Shown here piece after piece: positions 8,554 to 16,573 of a DNA stretch of 64,000 nucleotides. The translations under genes and the position numbers were made by a program. This DNA is from Bacteroidales bacterium. GTDB lineage: Bacteria > Bacteroidota > Bacteroidia > Bacteroidales > VadinHA17. The DNA lies in assembly GCA_016709865.1 (NCBI GenBank), contig JADJLX010000005.1:1240001-1304000 (forward strand), in the 5' to 3' direction. How positions within the stretch are numbered: position 1 is the stretch's first letter; every line of letters starts with the position of its first letter. The notes under the pieces were generated by a model that was given only the letters and a program-made list of their open reading frames with translations, was not told where the DNA came from and ran no database searches.

Positions 8554-8878
8554 TATCATACAGCATCTTGACCTGAAGGTCCTTTCCGGACAAAATGGTC
8601 TGTCAAACGAGATTAAAGGCGGCTACGTATCCGATCTTCTTAGCGATGTGATGGGTAATGCTAAAGAGGGTGAGATCTGGATAACACTGCAGACACATCA
8701 GAATATAATAGCTGTTGCATCATTGAAAGACATCGCTGCAATAATTATTGTAAAAGGAGCAGATCCTGAAAAAGACACAATTGAAAAAAGCAATACTGAA
8801 AATATCCCCTTACTGGGAACAGAACTGGATACATTTACTATTGCCGGACGTTTATTTGAATTACTGAAAAAGGAATGA
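8540..8878 (+). CDS. DRTGG domain protein, second copy
   Basis: A 112-residue stand-alone DRTGG domain, a diverged paralogue of the protein at 6403-6747: the segments YVSDLLSDVMGNA and AIIIVKGADPEKD line up with the same positions in copy one. I start it at ATG 8540 (MKITDIIQHLDL), which matches the N-terminus of the first copy; a TTG twelve bases upstream is in frame but unlikely. It overlaps the end of the HydS-like gene by 14 nt and ends in the ATGA that starts the PHP gene, so translation is coupled on both sides. The function is inferred only from position. Confidence 0.78.
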   Translation: MKITDIIQHLDLKVLSGQNGLSNEIKGGYVSDLLSDVMGNAKEGEIWITLQTHQNIIAVASLKDIAAIIIVKGADPEKDTIEKSNTENIPLLGTELDTFTIAGRLFELLKKE

Positions 8879-9615
8879 TACTTCTCAAAGCAGATCTTCA
8901 TATTCATACCGTTCTCTCTCCCTGCGGAGATCTGGATATGAGTCCTGTAAGAATAGTAGAAGAAGCTGAGAAGAAGGGCCTTGATATTATCGGCATCACC
9001 GATCATAACACAACACGTCACTGCAGGCTCATATCAGAACTGGCAAACGACAAAGGGATTTTTGTTATGCAGGGTGCTGAAGTGACAACAAAAGAGGAAG
9101 TACACTTCCTCGCGTTCTTTGAAAATAATGACACACTCAACAAATTTCAGGAATTTCTTGACGAAAACCTGCCTGAGATAATGAACGATCCTTCGAAGTT
9201 CGGTTACCAGGTTGAAGTAGACAGGGATGAAATGATTATTTATGAAGAAAAGAAACTTCTTCTGAATGCTATCAAAAAAAGCATAAGTGAATTGGAAATA
9301 TTTGTCCATTCATTGAAAGGACTTTTCATCCCGGCACATATCGACAGAAAGAAGAACAGCATTTACAGTCAGCTTGGATTTATCCCCTCTGATTTCAATG
9401 CAGATGCCCTGGAGATCTCAAGAGCAAACTCACCTGAGGTTTTTAAATCATTACATCCGGAGGTGAAAGGTTTTAGTGTGGTTCGCAACTCTGATGCTCA
9501 CCGCCTCGAAGATATCGGTGCGGCAAGTACAATGTTACAGGTTGAAAAACCATCGTTCTCAGAGGTATTTATGGCAATTAAAGGGTTAAAAGGAAGAAAG
9601 TTAATAACAGAATGA
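8875..9615 (+). CDS. PHP domain phosphoesterase-like protein
   Basis: A 246-residue protein with the polymerase-and-histidinol-phosphatase (PHP) metal site: ADLHIHTVLSPCGD near residues 5-18, GITDHNT near 40-46, the Glu of GAEVTTKEEVHFLAF near 65-79, a His in IPAHIDRKK near 157, and NSDAHRLEDIG near 204. All expected metal ligands appear present, so it is likely an active metal-dependent phosphoesterase. PHP genes of this type travel with trimeric [FeFe]-hydrogenases in Firmicutes and Thermotogae; their substrate is unknown. It overlaps both neighbours by ATGA junctions, showing a tightly packed operon. Confidence 0.87.
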   Translation: MILLKADLHIHTVLSPCGDLDMSPVRIVEEAEKKGLDIIGITDHNTTRHCRLISELANDKGIFVMQGAEVTTKEEVHFLAFFENNDTLNKFQEFLDENLPEIMNDPSKFGYQVEVDRDEMIIYEEKKLLLNAIKKSISELEIFVHSLKGLFIPAHIDRKKNSIYSQLGFIPSDFNADALEISRANSPEVFKSLHPEVKGFSVVRNSDAHRLEDIGAASTMLQVEKPSFSEVFMAIKGLKGRKLITE

Positions 9616-10181
9616 AAGCTCTGGCGCTTAACATACTCGATATCATACAGAACTCTATCAGGGCGAAAGCCACAGAGATCTCTGTCAAAATTGCAGAATC
9701 GGAGTCATCAGATCTTTACAGAATCACAGTATCTGACAACGGGGAAGGAATACCATCTGAAATTATTGACAATGTTACTGATCCTTTTGTGACAACAAGA
9801 ACGAGAAGGAGAATGGGACTCGGGCTGCCGCTGCTAAAATATCATGCAGAAATGACCGACGGAAATCTTGAAATAGAATCGGAACAGGGTAACGGAACGA
9901 GAATAACAGCAACTTTTTCAAATCGTCATATCGACCGTCAGCCTCTTGGTGATATTGTTGGTGTTCTAATCATCTCAATTGCAGCTAATCCGGGAATCGA
10001 ATTCCGGTACAATCACAGCACTGACAGGGGTGAATACTGTTTTTCATCGGCAGAGACAAAGGAGTATCTTGGGATTACATCATTATGCGAGAGGGAATTA
10101 CTTGAAGATCTATCGGATATGATAGGTGAAAACCTGAAAAATATAGAGGTGTCAGGATTTAAACTTAAAGAAAAGGTATAA
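9612..10181 (+). CDS. HATPase_c sensor-kinase-like ATP-binding protein
   Basis: A 189-residue GHKL ATPase, different in type from the RsbW-like one at 6750: it has the histidine-kinase style N box ILDIIQNSIRAKATEI (residues 6-21), G1 VSDNGEGIP (about 40-48) and the lid motif MGLGLPLLKYH (about 66-77). It lacks a DHp domain with a phosphoacceptor His, so it would need a partner or act as an ATP switch. The last 60 residues form an extra non-ATPase tail. It begins in an ATGA overlap with the PHP gene. About 100 nt separate it from the HndB-like gene, so the structural hydrogenase genes could also have an internal promoter there, although no clear one is seen. Confidence 0.83.
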   Translation: MKALALNILDIIQNSIRAKATEISVKIAESESSDLYRITVSDNGEGIPSEIIDNVTDPFVTTRTRRRMGLGLPLLKYHAEMTDGNLEIESEQGNGTRITATFSNRHIDRQPLGDIVGVLIISIAANPGIEFRYNHSTDRGEYCFSSAETKEYLGITSLCERELLEDLSDMIGENLKNIEVSGFKLKEKV

Positions 10182-10281
10182 CTGTAAATATGCAGTTAAA
10201 AGAAATAAAATGAATAAATTTAAGGAAGCAAATAATACAGAACGATTACTTATATCAAAAACAAACTAAACAAATAAAAGC

Positions 10282-10683
10282 ATGTCAAAAATCACGTCAC
10301 TCGCGGATCTCAAAAAGAAACGCGAAGAATTAAAGAGCGGGTTGGACATCCGGGTTAAAGCCATTGATCCTGAATCTGTTGTACAGGTTAAGGTTGCAAT
10401 GGCAACATGCGGTATTGCATCAGGTGCAAAAACCGTTATGGAGTTTTTCCTGGAACAGCTCGAAAGAAGAAATATTCCTGCAGTTGTAACTCAGACAGGC
10501 TGTATGGGTTATTGCTATGCAGAACCAACAATTGAGGTAAAGCTTCCGGGAGAAGAGCCCGTAGTATTTGGATTTGTTGACCTGAAAAGGGCCGATCAGA
10601 TCATAGAAAAATATATTAAAACAGGGGAGCTTGTCGACGGTATCATCCCTGTCAATTACCAGAGTATAGACTTTAAAGAATAA
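10282..10683 (+). CDS. HndB-like [2Fe-2S] thioredoxin-fold ferredoxin
   Basis: A 133-residue protein with the thioredoxin-like [2Fe-2S] ferredoxin fold. The four expected Cys are in MATCGIASGAK (one Cys near residue 47) and in TGCMGYCYAEP (two Cys near 78-82); only three clear cluster-region Cys are visible, as the first motif is CGIASG rather than CxxxxC. The same kind of small protein is HndB of the NADP-reducing hydrogenase of Desulfovibrio and is found beside hydABC in Thermotoga. It likely carries electrons in or assists the HydABC complex, and its fold repeats the N-terminal domain of the next gene. It lies 12 nt upstream of hydB. Confidence 0.8.
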   Translation: MSKITSLADLKKKREELKSGLDIRVKAIDPESVVQVKVAMATCGIASGAKTVMEFFLEQLERRNIPAVVTQTGCMGYCYAEPTIEVKLPGEEPVVFGFVDLKRADQIIEKYIKTGELVDGIIPVNYQSIDFKE

Positions 10684-10688
10684 GGAGG
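10682..10688 (+). promoter_or_regulatory. Canonical Shine-Dalgarno before hydB
   Basis: AAGGAGG overlaps the stop of the preceding gene and sits 7 nt before ATG 10696. A strong Shine-Dalgarno is unusual in this window, where most genes have none, and suggests efficient re-initiation on hydB. Confidence 0.6.
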
Positions 10689-10695
10689 AAATATT

Positions 10696-12489
10696 ATGTC
10701 AAAATACAGTATGCATCTCCTGGTTTGTGGTGGCACAGGTTGCCATGCCTCGGAAAGTGATGCTATTGTCTGCAATTTAAGAGATGAACTGGAAGCTAAA
10801 GGCCTTGTTGATTCTGTACAGGTCATACTTACCGGTTGCTTCGGTTTCTGCGAGAAAGGACCAATTGTGAAGGTAATGCCCGACAATACTTTCTACGTAC
10901 AGGTGAAACCTGAAGATGCTCAGGAGATTGTGGATGAACATGTTATAAAGGGAAGAAAAGTTACCAGACTTCTATATAAAGACCCTGTAAGCAAGGAATC
11001 TATTTCTGATTCAAAGCACATGGGTTTCTTCAAAAAACAACTAAGGATTGTACTCCGCAACTGCGGTTTCATTAATCCTGAGAATATCGACGAGTACATT
11101 GCCCGTGACGGATACCAGGCTCTTGGTAAGGTTCTTAGCGAAATGAGCCCTGAAGAGGTGATTAAAGTTATTAAGGATTCAGGCCAGAGAGGGCGCGGTG
11201 GAGGCGGTTTCTCAACAGGACTGAAATGGGAACTGGCCCGTAAAAGTGTATCTGACGAGAAATATGTTGTTTGTAATGCCGATGAGGGAGACCCCGGAGC
11301 ATTCATGGACAGATCAGTTCTTGAAGGTGATCCTCACTCAGTACTTGAGGCAATGGCTATTTGCGGATACAGTATCGGTGCATCAAGCGGACTGATTTAT
11401 ATCCGTGCAGAATACCCGCTGGCAATTGAAAGACTGAAGATTGCGATTAACCAGGCAAGAGAATACGGACTGTTAGGCAATAGCATTTTCGGTACCGGTT
11501 TTAATTTCGATATTACTCTGCGCTATGGTGCAGGTGCTTTCGTTTGCGGTGAGGAAACTGCTCTGATACATTCTATGGAAGGTCTGAGGGGCGAACCTAC
11601 AGTTAAACCTCCTTTCCCTGCAGAATCAGGTTATCGCAACAAACCAACGAACGTAAATAACGTTGAGACATTTGCTGCAATCCCTGCCATCATACTGAAA
11701 GGATCGAAATGGTTCAGCAGTATCGGAACTGAGAAATCAAAAGGCACAAAGGTATTTGCACTTGCCGGTAAGATAAATAACGTCGGACTTATAGAGGTAC
11801 CAATGGGTACAACCCTCCGTGAAGTAATATTCGAAATTGGCGGAGGAATAAGGGGCGGTAAGAAATTCAAAGGTGTTCAGACCGGCGGACCGTCAGGTGG
11901 CTGCCTCACAGAAAAACACCTCGACACTCCTATTGATTTCGACAACCTTATAGCTGCCGGCTCAATGATGGGTTCAGGCGCTATGATCGTTCTTGATGAG
12001 GACGACTGCATGGTATCAATGGCAAAATTCTTTCTTGAATTTACTGTTGAGGAGTCCTGCGGTAAATGTGCACCCTGCAGAATAGGAAACAAGAGATTAC
12101 ACGAACTGCTTGGTCAGATAACCGAAGGAAAAGGAACTCTTGAAGATCTTGACAGGCTTAAGAACATGAGTCTTGTAATTAAAGATACTTCACTCTGCGG
12201 TCTGGGACAGACATCTCCAAATCCTGTTCTTTCGATGCTCGAAAATTTCAGGGAAGAGTATGTTGCCCATGTTACCAGCAAGAAATGCCCTGCAGGTCAG
12301 TGCAAGAGTCTTATGGAATATGTTATTAATGCCGAAAATTGCGTCGGATGTACTGCATGCGCAAGGGTTTGTCCTGTGAATGCTATAACAGGTGAGAGAA
12401 AAGAGGCTCATCTTATCAATGCTGCAACCTGTATTAAGTGCGGTGCATGTATGGAGAAATGTAAGTTTGATGCAATATTTATCAGATAA
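10696..12489 (+). CDS. hydB: [FeFe]-hydrogenase beta subunit HydB (NuoF-like, NAD(H)/FMN)
   Basis: The NAD(H)-binding flavoprotein subunit of the trimeric, electron-bifurcating type hydrogenase, where it exchanges electrons with NADH. Domains in order are: a thioredoxin-like [2Fe-2S] domain (CGGTGC near residue 10, TGCFGFC near 47), the NuoF core with the FMN/NADH glycine motif GRGGGGFSTGLKWE near 159 and NADEGDPGAFMDRS near 194, the SLBB region, the [4Fe-4S] motif CGKCAPCRIG near 454, and two C-terminal [4Fe-4S] ferredoxin motifs CVGCTACARVCP (about 548) and CIKCGACMEKC (about 578). Length (597) and all cluster ligands are as expected. It is followed after 11 nt by hydA. The C-terminal two-cluster domain is a mark of the bifurcating type compared with plain NuoF. 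Confidence 0.95.
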   Translation: MSKYSMHLLVCGGTGCHASESDAIVCNLRDELEAKGLVDSVQVILTGCFGFCEKGPIVKVMPDNTFYVQVKPEDAQEIVDEHVIKGRKVTRLLYKDPVSKESISDSKHMGFFKKQLRIVLRNCGFINPENIDEYIARDGYQALGKVLSEMSPEEVIKVIKDSGQRGRGGGGFSTGLKWELARKSVSDEKYVVCNADEGDPGAFMDRSVLEGDPHSVLEAMAICGYSIGASSGLIYIRAEYPLAIERLKIAINQAREYGLLGNSIFGTGFNFDITLRYGAGAFVCGEETALIHSMEGLRGEPTVKPPFPAESGYRNKPTNVNNVETFAAIPAIILKGSKWFSSIGTEKSKGTKVFALAGKINNVGLIEVPMGTTLREVIFEIGGGIRGGKKFKGVQTGGPSGGCLTEKHLDTPIDFDNLIAAGSMMGSGAMIVLDEDDCMVSMAKFFLEFTVEESCGKCAPCRIGNKRLHELLGQITEGKGTLEDLDRLKNMSLVIKDTSLCGLGQTSPNPVLSMLENFREEYVAHVTSKKCPAGQCKSLMEYVINAENCVGCTACARVCPVNAITGERKEAHLINAATCIKCGACMEKCKFDAIFIR

Positions 12490-12500
12490 TCAAAGAAATA

Positions 12501-14279
12501 ATGGAAACAATAAAGCTTACTATTGATAATAAAGAGATTGAAGTACCAGGGGGTACTACAATATATAAAGCGGCAAGGGAGCTGGGGATTGATATTCCTA
12601 CCCTCTGTTATATGGAGCTGCATGACATGGGTATTGAAAATAAACCAGCTGGCTGCAGGATCTGTGTGGCAGAAGTACAGGGAAGAAGAAACCTTGCTCC
12701 TACCTGTTCAACAAAATGTGAACCGGGGATGGTTGTAAAAACACATACAACGAGGGTATTAAATGCACGCAGAACAGTGATGGAATTCATTTTATCAGAC
12801 CATCCGAAAGATTGTCTTGTCTGCTCCAAGTCGGGCAGTTGCGAACTGCAGGATATGGCCCACAGGCTGGGTATTAGAGATATTCCGGGTCAGGAATACG
12901 CTGCAACCTCAACATACAGAAAGGATACATCTCCATCAATTATAAGGAATCTCGACAAATGTATTATGTGCCGTCGTTGCGAAATGATGTGTAATGAAGT
13001 GCAGACTGTCGGAGCTCTTTCAGCTGTGAACAGAGGCTTTATGGCAACTGTGGCACCAGCCTTCGAGCAAAACCTTGAGTATTCGACCTGTACCTACTGT
13101 GGCCAGTGCGTATCAGTTTGTCCTACAGGGGCACTTACCGAGGTTAATCATGTTCCCCAGGTTCTGAGAGCACTAAATGATCCGACAAAAACTGTTGTTG
13201 TTCAGACTGCACCTGCAGTACGTGTTGCCCTCGGTGAAGAGTTCGGAATGGCTCCGGGTACAATTGTTACAGGAAAGATGACTGCAGCTCTGAGGGCTCT
13301 TGGATTTGACTATGTGTTTGATACTGATTTTGCTGCTGACCTTACTATACTTGAAGAAGGTACAGAACTTCTTGACAGATTATCGCGCCATCTGAAAGGC
13401 GACACAACTGCAAGAATTCCGATTCTTACATCATGCTGCCCGGGATGGGTTAATTTCTTTGAACATTATTTCCCTGATCTTAAAGATGTTCCGTCAACCG
13501 CAAAATCACCACAGCAAATGTTTGGTGCTATAGCAAAATCATACTTTGCTGAAAAAATCGGTATCGACAGGAAAGATATGGTTGTTGTTTCAATAATGCC
13601 TTGTCTCGCTAAAAAGTATGAGTGCCAGAGAGATGAGTTCTCTGTTGATGGCAATCCTGATGTTGATTATTCAATCTCAACTAGGGAACTAGCTAATTTC
13701 ATAAAGCAGGCGAACATTGATATTAAAAACCTTCATGACGAGGAATTTGATAATCCGCTTGGAGAATCAACCGGTGCAGCTGTTATTTTCGGAACAACCG
13801 GTGGTGTAATAGAAGCCGCCTGTCGTACTGCTTATGAAGTTTATACCGGGAAAAAACTGGAGAGAATTGATTTCACAGAACTGAGAGGAATGGAGGGTGT
13901 CCGTTCAGCAACAATTGACTTTAACGGATTACCTGTTAATATTGGTATTGCTCACGGACTTGGAAACGCACGAAAACTGCTCGACGATGTAAGATCAGGC
14001 AAATCGCTCTTCCATGCAATTGAGGTAATGGCATGTCCGGGTGGATGCATTGGCGGCGGTGGACAACCATTGCACCATGGTAACTCAGATATCATAAAAG
14101 CAAGAGCAAAAGCAATCTATGCTGAAGATAGAAATAAGCCAATCCGGAAATCGCACGAGAACCCATTCATTGTTAAATTATATGATGAGTTTCTTGGTAA
14201 ACCCGGAAGCGAAAAAGCTCACCATCTTCTTCATACTCATTATTTTGATAAAAAGAAAAAGATCATAGTTAAAAAATAG
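12501..14279 (+). CDS. hydA: [FeFe]-hydrogenase catalytic subunit HydA
   Basis: The catalytic subunit that makes or consumes H2. The N-terminus is a [2Fe-2S] NuoG-like domain (CYMELHDMG near residue 35, CRIC near 53, CSTKC near 70), then the His/Cys [4Fe-4S] site (HPKDCLVCSKSGSC, about 100-112) and two [4Fe-4S] motifs CIMCRRCEMMC (about 153) and CTYCGQCVSVCP (about 197). The H-cluster motifs are fully canonical: TSCCPGW (P1, about 310), MPCLAKK (P2, about 367) and MACPGGCIGGGGQP (P3, about 510), in clear contrast to the divergent copy at 7165. Length (592) is usual for the A3 group. The protein is likely cytoplasmic, with no signal peptide. The H-cluster maturases HydEFG are not in this window. 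Confidence 0.96.
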   Translation: METIKLTIDNKEIEVPGGTTIYKAARELGIDIPTLCYMELHDMGIENKPAGCRICVAEVQGRRNLAPTCSTKCEPGMVVKTHTTRVLNARRTVMEFILSDHPKDCLVCSKSGSCELQDMAHRLGIRDIPGQEYAATSTYRKDTSPSIIRNLDKCIMCRRCEMMCNEVQTVGALSAVNRGFMATVAPAFEQNLEYSTCTYCGQCVSVCPTGALTEVNHVPQVLRALNDPTKTVVVQTAPAVRVALGEEFGMAPGTIVTGKMTAALRALGFDYVFDTDFAADLTILEEGTELLDRLSRHLKGDTTARIPILTSCCPGWVNFFEHYFPDLKDVPSTAKSPQQMFGAIAKSYFAEKIGIDRKDMVVVSIMPCLAKKYECQRDEFSVDGNPDVDYSISTRELANFIKQANIDIKNLHDEEFDNPLGESTGAAVIFGTTGGVIEAACRTAYEVYTGKKLERIDFTELRGMEGVRSATIDFNGLPVNIGIAHGLGNARKLLDDVRSGKSLFHAIEVMACPGGCIGGGGQPLHHGNSDIIKARAKAIYAEDRNKPIRKSHENPFIVKLYDEFLGKPGSEKAHHLLHTHYFDKKKKIIVKK

Positions 14280-14312
14280 TATTTAAATATTGATCAACAA
14301 AAATTCACGATT

Positions 14313-14801
14313 ATGTCCAGTATAAAAATAGAATTAAGAAAAGAAGATGTGGACTTTATAAAAAGTGTGTGCGCATCTTTTAATAACGACGAACAGGAGC
14401 TTATTAATGTTCTGCACTCCTGCCAGGAACATTTCGGATATCTCCCGGCTGAGGTTCAGGAGGTAGTATCTGAAGGACTGAATGTACCGGTTGCCAAAAT
14501 ATATGGTGTGGTAACATTCTACTCATTCTTTACGATGACCCCGAAAGGGAAACACCCGATTAGTATATGCATGGGAACAGCCTGTTATGTTAGAGGTGCT
14601 GAGAAAGTTCTTGATGAATTCAAGAAAGAGCTTGGGATCAATGTCGGAGAGTCGACAAAGGACAATAAGTTCAGTCTTTCAAGCCTCAGATGTGTAGGAG
14701 CATGCGGACTGGCGCCTGTTGTACTTGTCGGCGACAAAACCTACGGCAGGGTTGCTCCGGATGATGTTAAGAACATTCTGAAAGAGTACGATCAATTGTA
14801 A
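14313..14801 (+). CDS. hydC: [FeFe]-hydrogenase gamma subunit HydC (NuoE-like)
   Basis: A 162-residue NuoE-like [2Fe-2S] subunit of the trimeric hydrogenase. An N-terminal helical part (CQEHFGYLPAEVQEVV) precedes the thioredoxin-like domain, whose four ligands are in CMGTACYVRG (about residues 87-92) and CVGACGLAP (about 129-133). In HydABC it lies close to HydB and belongs to the electron-bifurcation core. It is the last gene of the operon, 33 nt after hydA, and is followed by a repeat and a strong terminator. The gene order here, B-A-C, differs from the common C-B-A order. Confidence 0.94.
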   Translation: MSSIKIELRKEDVDFIKSVCASFNNDEQELINVLHSCQEHFGYLPAEVQEVVSEGLNVPVAKIYGVVTFYSFFTMTPKGKHPISICMGTACYVRGAEKVLDEFKKELGINVGESTKDNKFSLSSLRCVGACGLAPVVLVGDKTYGRVAPDDVKNILKEYDQL

Positions 14802-14802
14802 A

Positions 14803-14875
14803 GAATTTCGGATTTCGGATTTTCGATTTCGGATTTCTAAATCCGCAATCCGCATTCCGCAATCCGCAATCAGAA
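14803..14875. repeat. ggatttcggatttcg / ccgcaatccgcaatc intergenic repeat
   Basis: A run of variants of GATTTCGGATTTCG, then CCGCAATCCGCATTCCGCAATC. The second half is roughly complementary in wording to the first (aatccg versus cggatt), so a folded RNA is possible. It lies between the hydC stop and the terminator. Confidence 0.65.
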
Positions 14876-14910
14876 AAATAGTTTTAGTTTTGGTTTATAG
14901 GTAATTAAGA

Positions 14911-14943
14911 AGCCGGGAGTATTGGTTTGCTCCCGGCTTTTTT
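14911..14943 (+). terminator. Rho-independent terminator of the hydrogenase operon
   Basis: AGCCGGGAG, an 11-nt loop region, CTCCCGGCT, then a run of seven T. The convergent beta-barrel gene ends only a few bases beyond, so the hairpin may also serve the opposite strand, where its U-tract is weak. Confidence 0.88.
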
Positions 14944-14944
14944 A

Positions 14945-16567
14945 TTAAAACCGTTTCCTGATCTGGAAATAGATCCTGTCGTACCGGTCCTGCTTTTCGA
15001 ATGTACCTTCATAACTTATTGAAAGCGACATCTTATCAAACATCTGCCACGAAATATTTGCTTCAGCTATACTCTGAGGTATACTCAATAAGTTCTCCGG
15101 AAGCCTGTAATCCACAAACCGGTATCCGAGACCTGTCTGGACCTTGCTTTTGAAAAAATCGCGGCTCAGATTCAGACTGTAAATCTTTCCGTTTAAATAT
15201 GCAGACTCCAGCAGAGTTGCTGAAATAGTTGCTGTAATATCTACTACCGGAATCTGGTTATAGGAAAGATAACTATAGATATTCCGGGAAGTGTGCGGAT
15301 CTGATTTAAGCAGGCGATAACCTGCCTGTACTCCGAATGATAAATCTGTTGTTATCCGGTAACTTCCCTGCAACCTGAAGCCCTGTCTTAGTTCATTTTC
15401 AAGTATCCGGTCAACAAACGTTTTGTATGTCTCATAATAAATAACATTCTTCCTTGCATCATATGATCCGGAAAATGACAGTTTGCCTGAAGGTCTGTAG
15501 CTTAGCGAGATATAAAGTCCGGTAAGACTAAGATTATTATTAGTCTTATTAGCATTCAGCGAATCAGAGTTAAGCTGATACAGATCAGCCTCCAGTGTGC
15601 TGAATAAGTAAATATTCTTTACCAGAGTGTTTGAATGCTGTAAATACAGAAACCTTCTGTCGGTCTTCGAATTATTCATCTGTTGCATAAAGGCAAGCGA
15701 GGTCTCGGTATAACCTGATTCTGATTTAGTATTGAAGGCTGTGAATGCTCCAAACTGAAAAAGACTGGCGTCGAATCCATAAGTTGTAAAATCAGGTCTG
15801 GAGCCGGCAACCGCACCAAATGAGAATTTGTTCATATTCTTCTCAAACTGGATACCATCCATTGCACCAATGCTAGTCATTCGCGGATTAATCCTGCGAC
15901 CGAGACTGATCTGGGTGCTTTTATTAATGTTATACCTGGCAGAGAGGCTATAGACTTTTAAAGAATTAAAAACATTATCCTTAACATCCTGCCATTCGCC
16001 GGCTTTATGTTTGAAAGAGAGATATGTTTCAAATGAAAACTTTGAGTCTGCAATATTAGCCGCATCAAGTGAAAATGTATAACGGAATCGCTGGGAATTG
16101 CCTGAAGGTGTGTTTGACAAATCAGAATATGAGTTCACCGATACGCTTCCCCTGATCTTTTGTTTGAAATCGCTCTCTTTTTTTACAATTTCTGTTGTAT
16201 CATCATTGACAATAACCGTTGTTATTTTATTAACAACAGATTCATTAACAGCCTCTTCTATTTTAGGATTGGAAGGAATTACTCTGGCAATAACAAGATC
16301 CGCAACTGCAAAACCAGTAGATGAAAGAGGTGCACACACACACGATGTTGTAGATAAATTCCTCACAATAAGTGCGGGAATTAACCGTCCTTCTCTCTGT
16401 GAGAAAAGAGTATCCCCGGCAACAATTCCTTCAGTTGATTTAAACTTAACATAAATGTTCTGGGTACTGACAAATGAGACCTGACCAGACATGGAGATCT
16501 TGACTGTCTGCCCTGAAAGGATGATACAGAAAAATGACACAAGAAATCCTGCAAATAGCTTTTTCAT
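14945..16567 (-). CDS. Putative outer-membrane beta-barrel protein of the cytochrome operon
   Basis: A 540-residue exported protein of no family I can name. It has a signal peptide (MKKLFAGFLVSFFCIILSG), a small N-terminal domain (about residues 20-110) and then repeated amphipathic strands rich in Tyr, Ser and Asn (SLSARYNINKSTQISLGRR, LSFSGSYDARKNVIYYE), ending in an aromatic residue (YFQIRKRF), as outer-membrane beta-barrels do. About 20 strand-like segments can be seen. It starts 6 nt after the 16-heme cytochrome gene and is the last gene of the operon. By analogy with porin-cytochrome conduits such as MtrAB, it could house or anchor the multiheme proteins in the outer membrane; this is inference from position, as no similarity to MtrB can be claimed by eye. 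Confidence 0.65.
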   Translation of the reverse strand: MKKLFAGFLVSFFCIILSGQTVKISMSGQVSFVSTQNIYVKFKSTEGIVAGDTLFSQREGRLIPALIVRNLSTTSCVCAPLSSTGFAVADLVIARVIPSNPKIEEAVNESVVNKITTVIVNDDTTEIVKKESDFKQKIRGSVSVNSYSDLSNTPSGNSQRFRYTFSLDAANIADSKFSFETYLSFKHKAGEWQDVKDNVFNSLKVYSLSARYNINKSTQISLGRRINPRMTSIGAMDGIQFEKNMNKFSFGAVAGSRPDFTTYGFDASLFQFGAFTAFNTKSESGYTETSLAFMQQMNNSKTDRRFLYLQHSNTLVKNIYLFSTLEADLYQLNSDSLNANKTNNNLSLTGLYISLSYRPSGKLSFSGSYDARKNVIYYETYKTFVDRILENELRQGFRLQGSYRITTDLSFGVQAGYRLLKSDPHTSRNIYSYLSYNQIPVVDITATISATLLESAYLNGKIYSLNLSRDFFKSKVQTGLGYRFVDYRLPENLLSIPQSIAEANISWQMFDKMSLSISYEGTFEKQDRYDRIYFQIRKRF

Positions 16568-16573
16568 AGTTAC

